From an uncultured Clostridia bacterium (lineage in GTDB: Bacteria > Bacillota > Clostridia > Oscillospirales > Oscillospiraceae): DNA of 5,529 nucleotides. The notes beneath the pieces were generated by a model that made no database searches, was not told the DNA's origin, and was given only the letters and a program-made list of their open reading frames with translations. Location: the NCBI GenBank assembly GCA_946619065.1, contig CAMOLY010000075.1, positions 1-5,529 on the forward strand, in the 5' to 3' direction. This document shows positions 5,067-5,529 of this stretch, piece by piece. Each line of letters begins with the position of its first letter. Position 1 is the stretch's first letter. The position numbers and the translations under genes are program-made.

Positions 5067-5529
5067 CCACGATCCCCTCCTTTCTGCAGAGCTCTTTGAG
5101 CAGCTGCCTGGCGCGACTCAGCTGCTGCCGGACGGCGGACGGGTTTCTGCCGAACAGCTTTGCGATTTCCCGGGTGCTTTGATGGTATACATAATAGTGG
5201 AGCAGGACGTCCTGATATTTTTCGTCCAGCTGTTCGATCGCGTGGACAAGCCGGTCGTAGTCGTCGGCGTTCCGAATTGCCTCAAAGGTCGGATCCGCAC
5301 CGGACGGGAGCCCGACGTATTCCGAAAGATCAAGGGGGATTTCCGTTTTCTGTTTCTGCCGGATGCGCAGTGCGGCATACTTCGCGCAGCTCAGCATATA
5401 GACGTGGGCCGCGCTGAGACTGTCCGACGGGATCTTTTTGAAGCTGACGGCAATGCCGTACAGCGCGTTCTGAACGGCGTCCTCTGCCAGCTGGGGGTCG
5501 TCCAGGATGCTCCGGGCGATCCGGATCAT
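5056..5529 (-). CDS. ECF-type RNA polymerase sigma factor (N-terminus beyond the right edge)
   Basis: The visible 157 residues carry both sigma domains. Region 2 spans about 1-60, with IARSILDDPQLAEDAVQNAL matching the core-binding helix and the -10 recognition part in AHVYMLSCAKYAALRIRQKQK. Region 4 spans about 95-149, with QLDEKYQDVLLHYYVYHQS, then the helix-turn-helix REIAKLFGRNPSAVRQQLSRARQLLKE that contacts the -35 element. ECF factors usually have 20 to 30 residues before the IARSIL helix, so the Met at the very edge is probably internal (part of a Y-x-x-M-type helix) and the true start lies to the right. The linker between the domains (about 62-92) is typical. The stop at 5056 overlaps the anti-sigma gene. 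Targets cannot be read here, although such factors often control their own operon. Confidence 0.92.
   Translation of the reverse strand: MIRIARSILDDPQLAEDAVQNALYGIAVSFKKIPSDSLSAAHVYMLSCAKYAALRIRQKQKTEIPLDLSEYVGLPSGADPTFEAIRNADDYDRLVHAIEQLDEKYQDVLLHYYVYHQSTREIAKLFGRNPSAVRQQLSRARQLLKELCRKEGIVDVP
5074..5083 (-). promoter_or_regulatory. Ribosome binding site of the anti-sigma gene, inside the sigma gene
   Basis: AAAGGAGGGG lies 7 bases before the anti-sigma ATG (5066) and within the last codons of the sigma gene. It supports translation of the two proteins in a fixed ratio. Confidence 0.7.

Noticed and set aside
4656..5417. Several plus-strand frames of 85 to 147 residues opposite the sigma and anti-sigma genes
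   Set aside because: They lie opposite well-supported genes, lack ribosome sites and have Arg-, Pro- and Gly-rich translations typical of antisense readings of GC-rich genes.

Overview
The window looks like Bacillota (Clostridia), most likely a gut-type Oscillospiraceae relative. This rests on GC-rich coding sequence, strong AAGGAGG-type ribosome binding sites, sigma-A promoters in AT-rich gaps, an ECF sigma factor paired with a DUF4367-type anti-sigma protein, and a FemX-like enzyme next to a divergent alanine racemase. No single marker fixes the genus. I saw no rRNA, tRNA, CRISPR array or insertion sequence.

Layout, left to right. (1) 1-817, minus: the N-terminal 272 residues of a secreted protein that runs off the left edge; it resembles secreted zinc metallopeptidases of the hyicolysin (M30) type. 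Its promoter (967-994) lies about 150 bases upstream, with a 15-base palindrome in the leader. (2) 818-1238: a 421-base divergent intergenic region with that promoter, a GC-rich inverted-repeat island, and a perfect-consensus promoter (TTGACA-16-TATAAT) firing rightward. (3) 1239-1439, plus: a small 66-residue Cys-rich protein, probably a zinc ribbon. (4) 1464-1511: a perfect 20-bp inverted repeat serving as a two-way terminator between converging transcripts. (5) 1519-5529, minus: five genes in one direction. In transcription order these are an ECF sigma factor (cut by the right edge), a membrane anti-sigma-like protein, a small secreted protein, a FemX-like peptidoglycan aminoacyltransferase and an alanine-racemase-family enzyme.

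How they may work together (inference): the sigma and anti-sigma genes overlap by 11 bases and are probably translationally coupled, so they form a membrane-sensing regulatory pair. The small secreted protein follows after 49 bases. FemX and Alr form a tight pair, 37 bases apart, with their own promoter (3774-3802), but no clear terminator separates them from the upstream genes. Read-through could therefore link envelope sensing to changes in the peptidoglycan side chain. FemX enzymes add amino acids from aminoacyl-tRNA to the stem-peptide lysine or diaminopimelate, and the racemase could change the pool of a D- or L-amino acid used in the wall. The racemase is unusual: it keeps the PLP lysine and catalytic tyrosine but has Val where classical enzymes have the active-site Asp, and it carries an insertion before that site.
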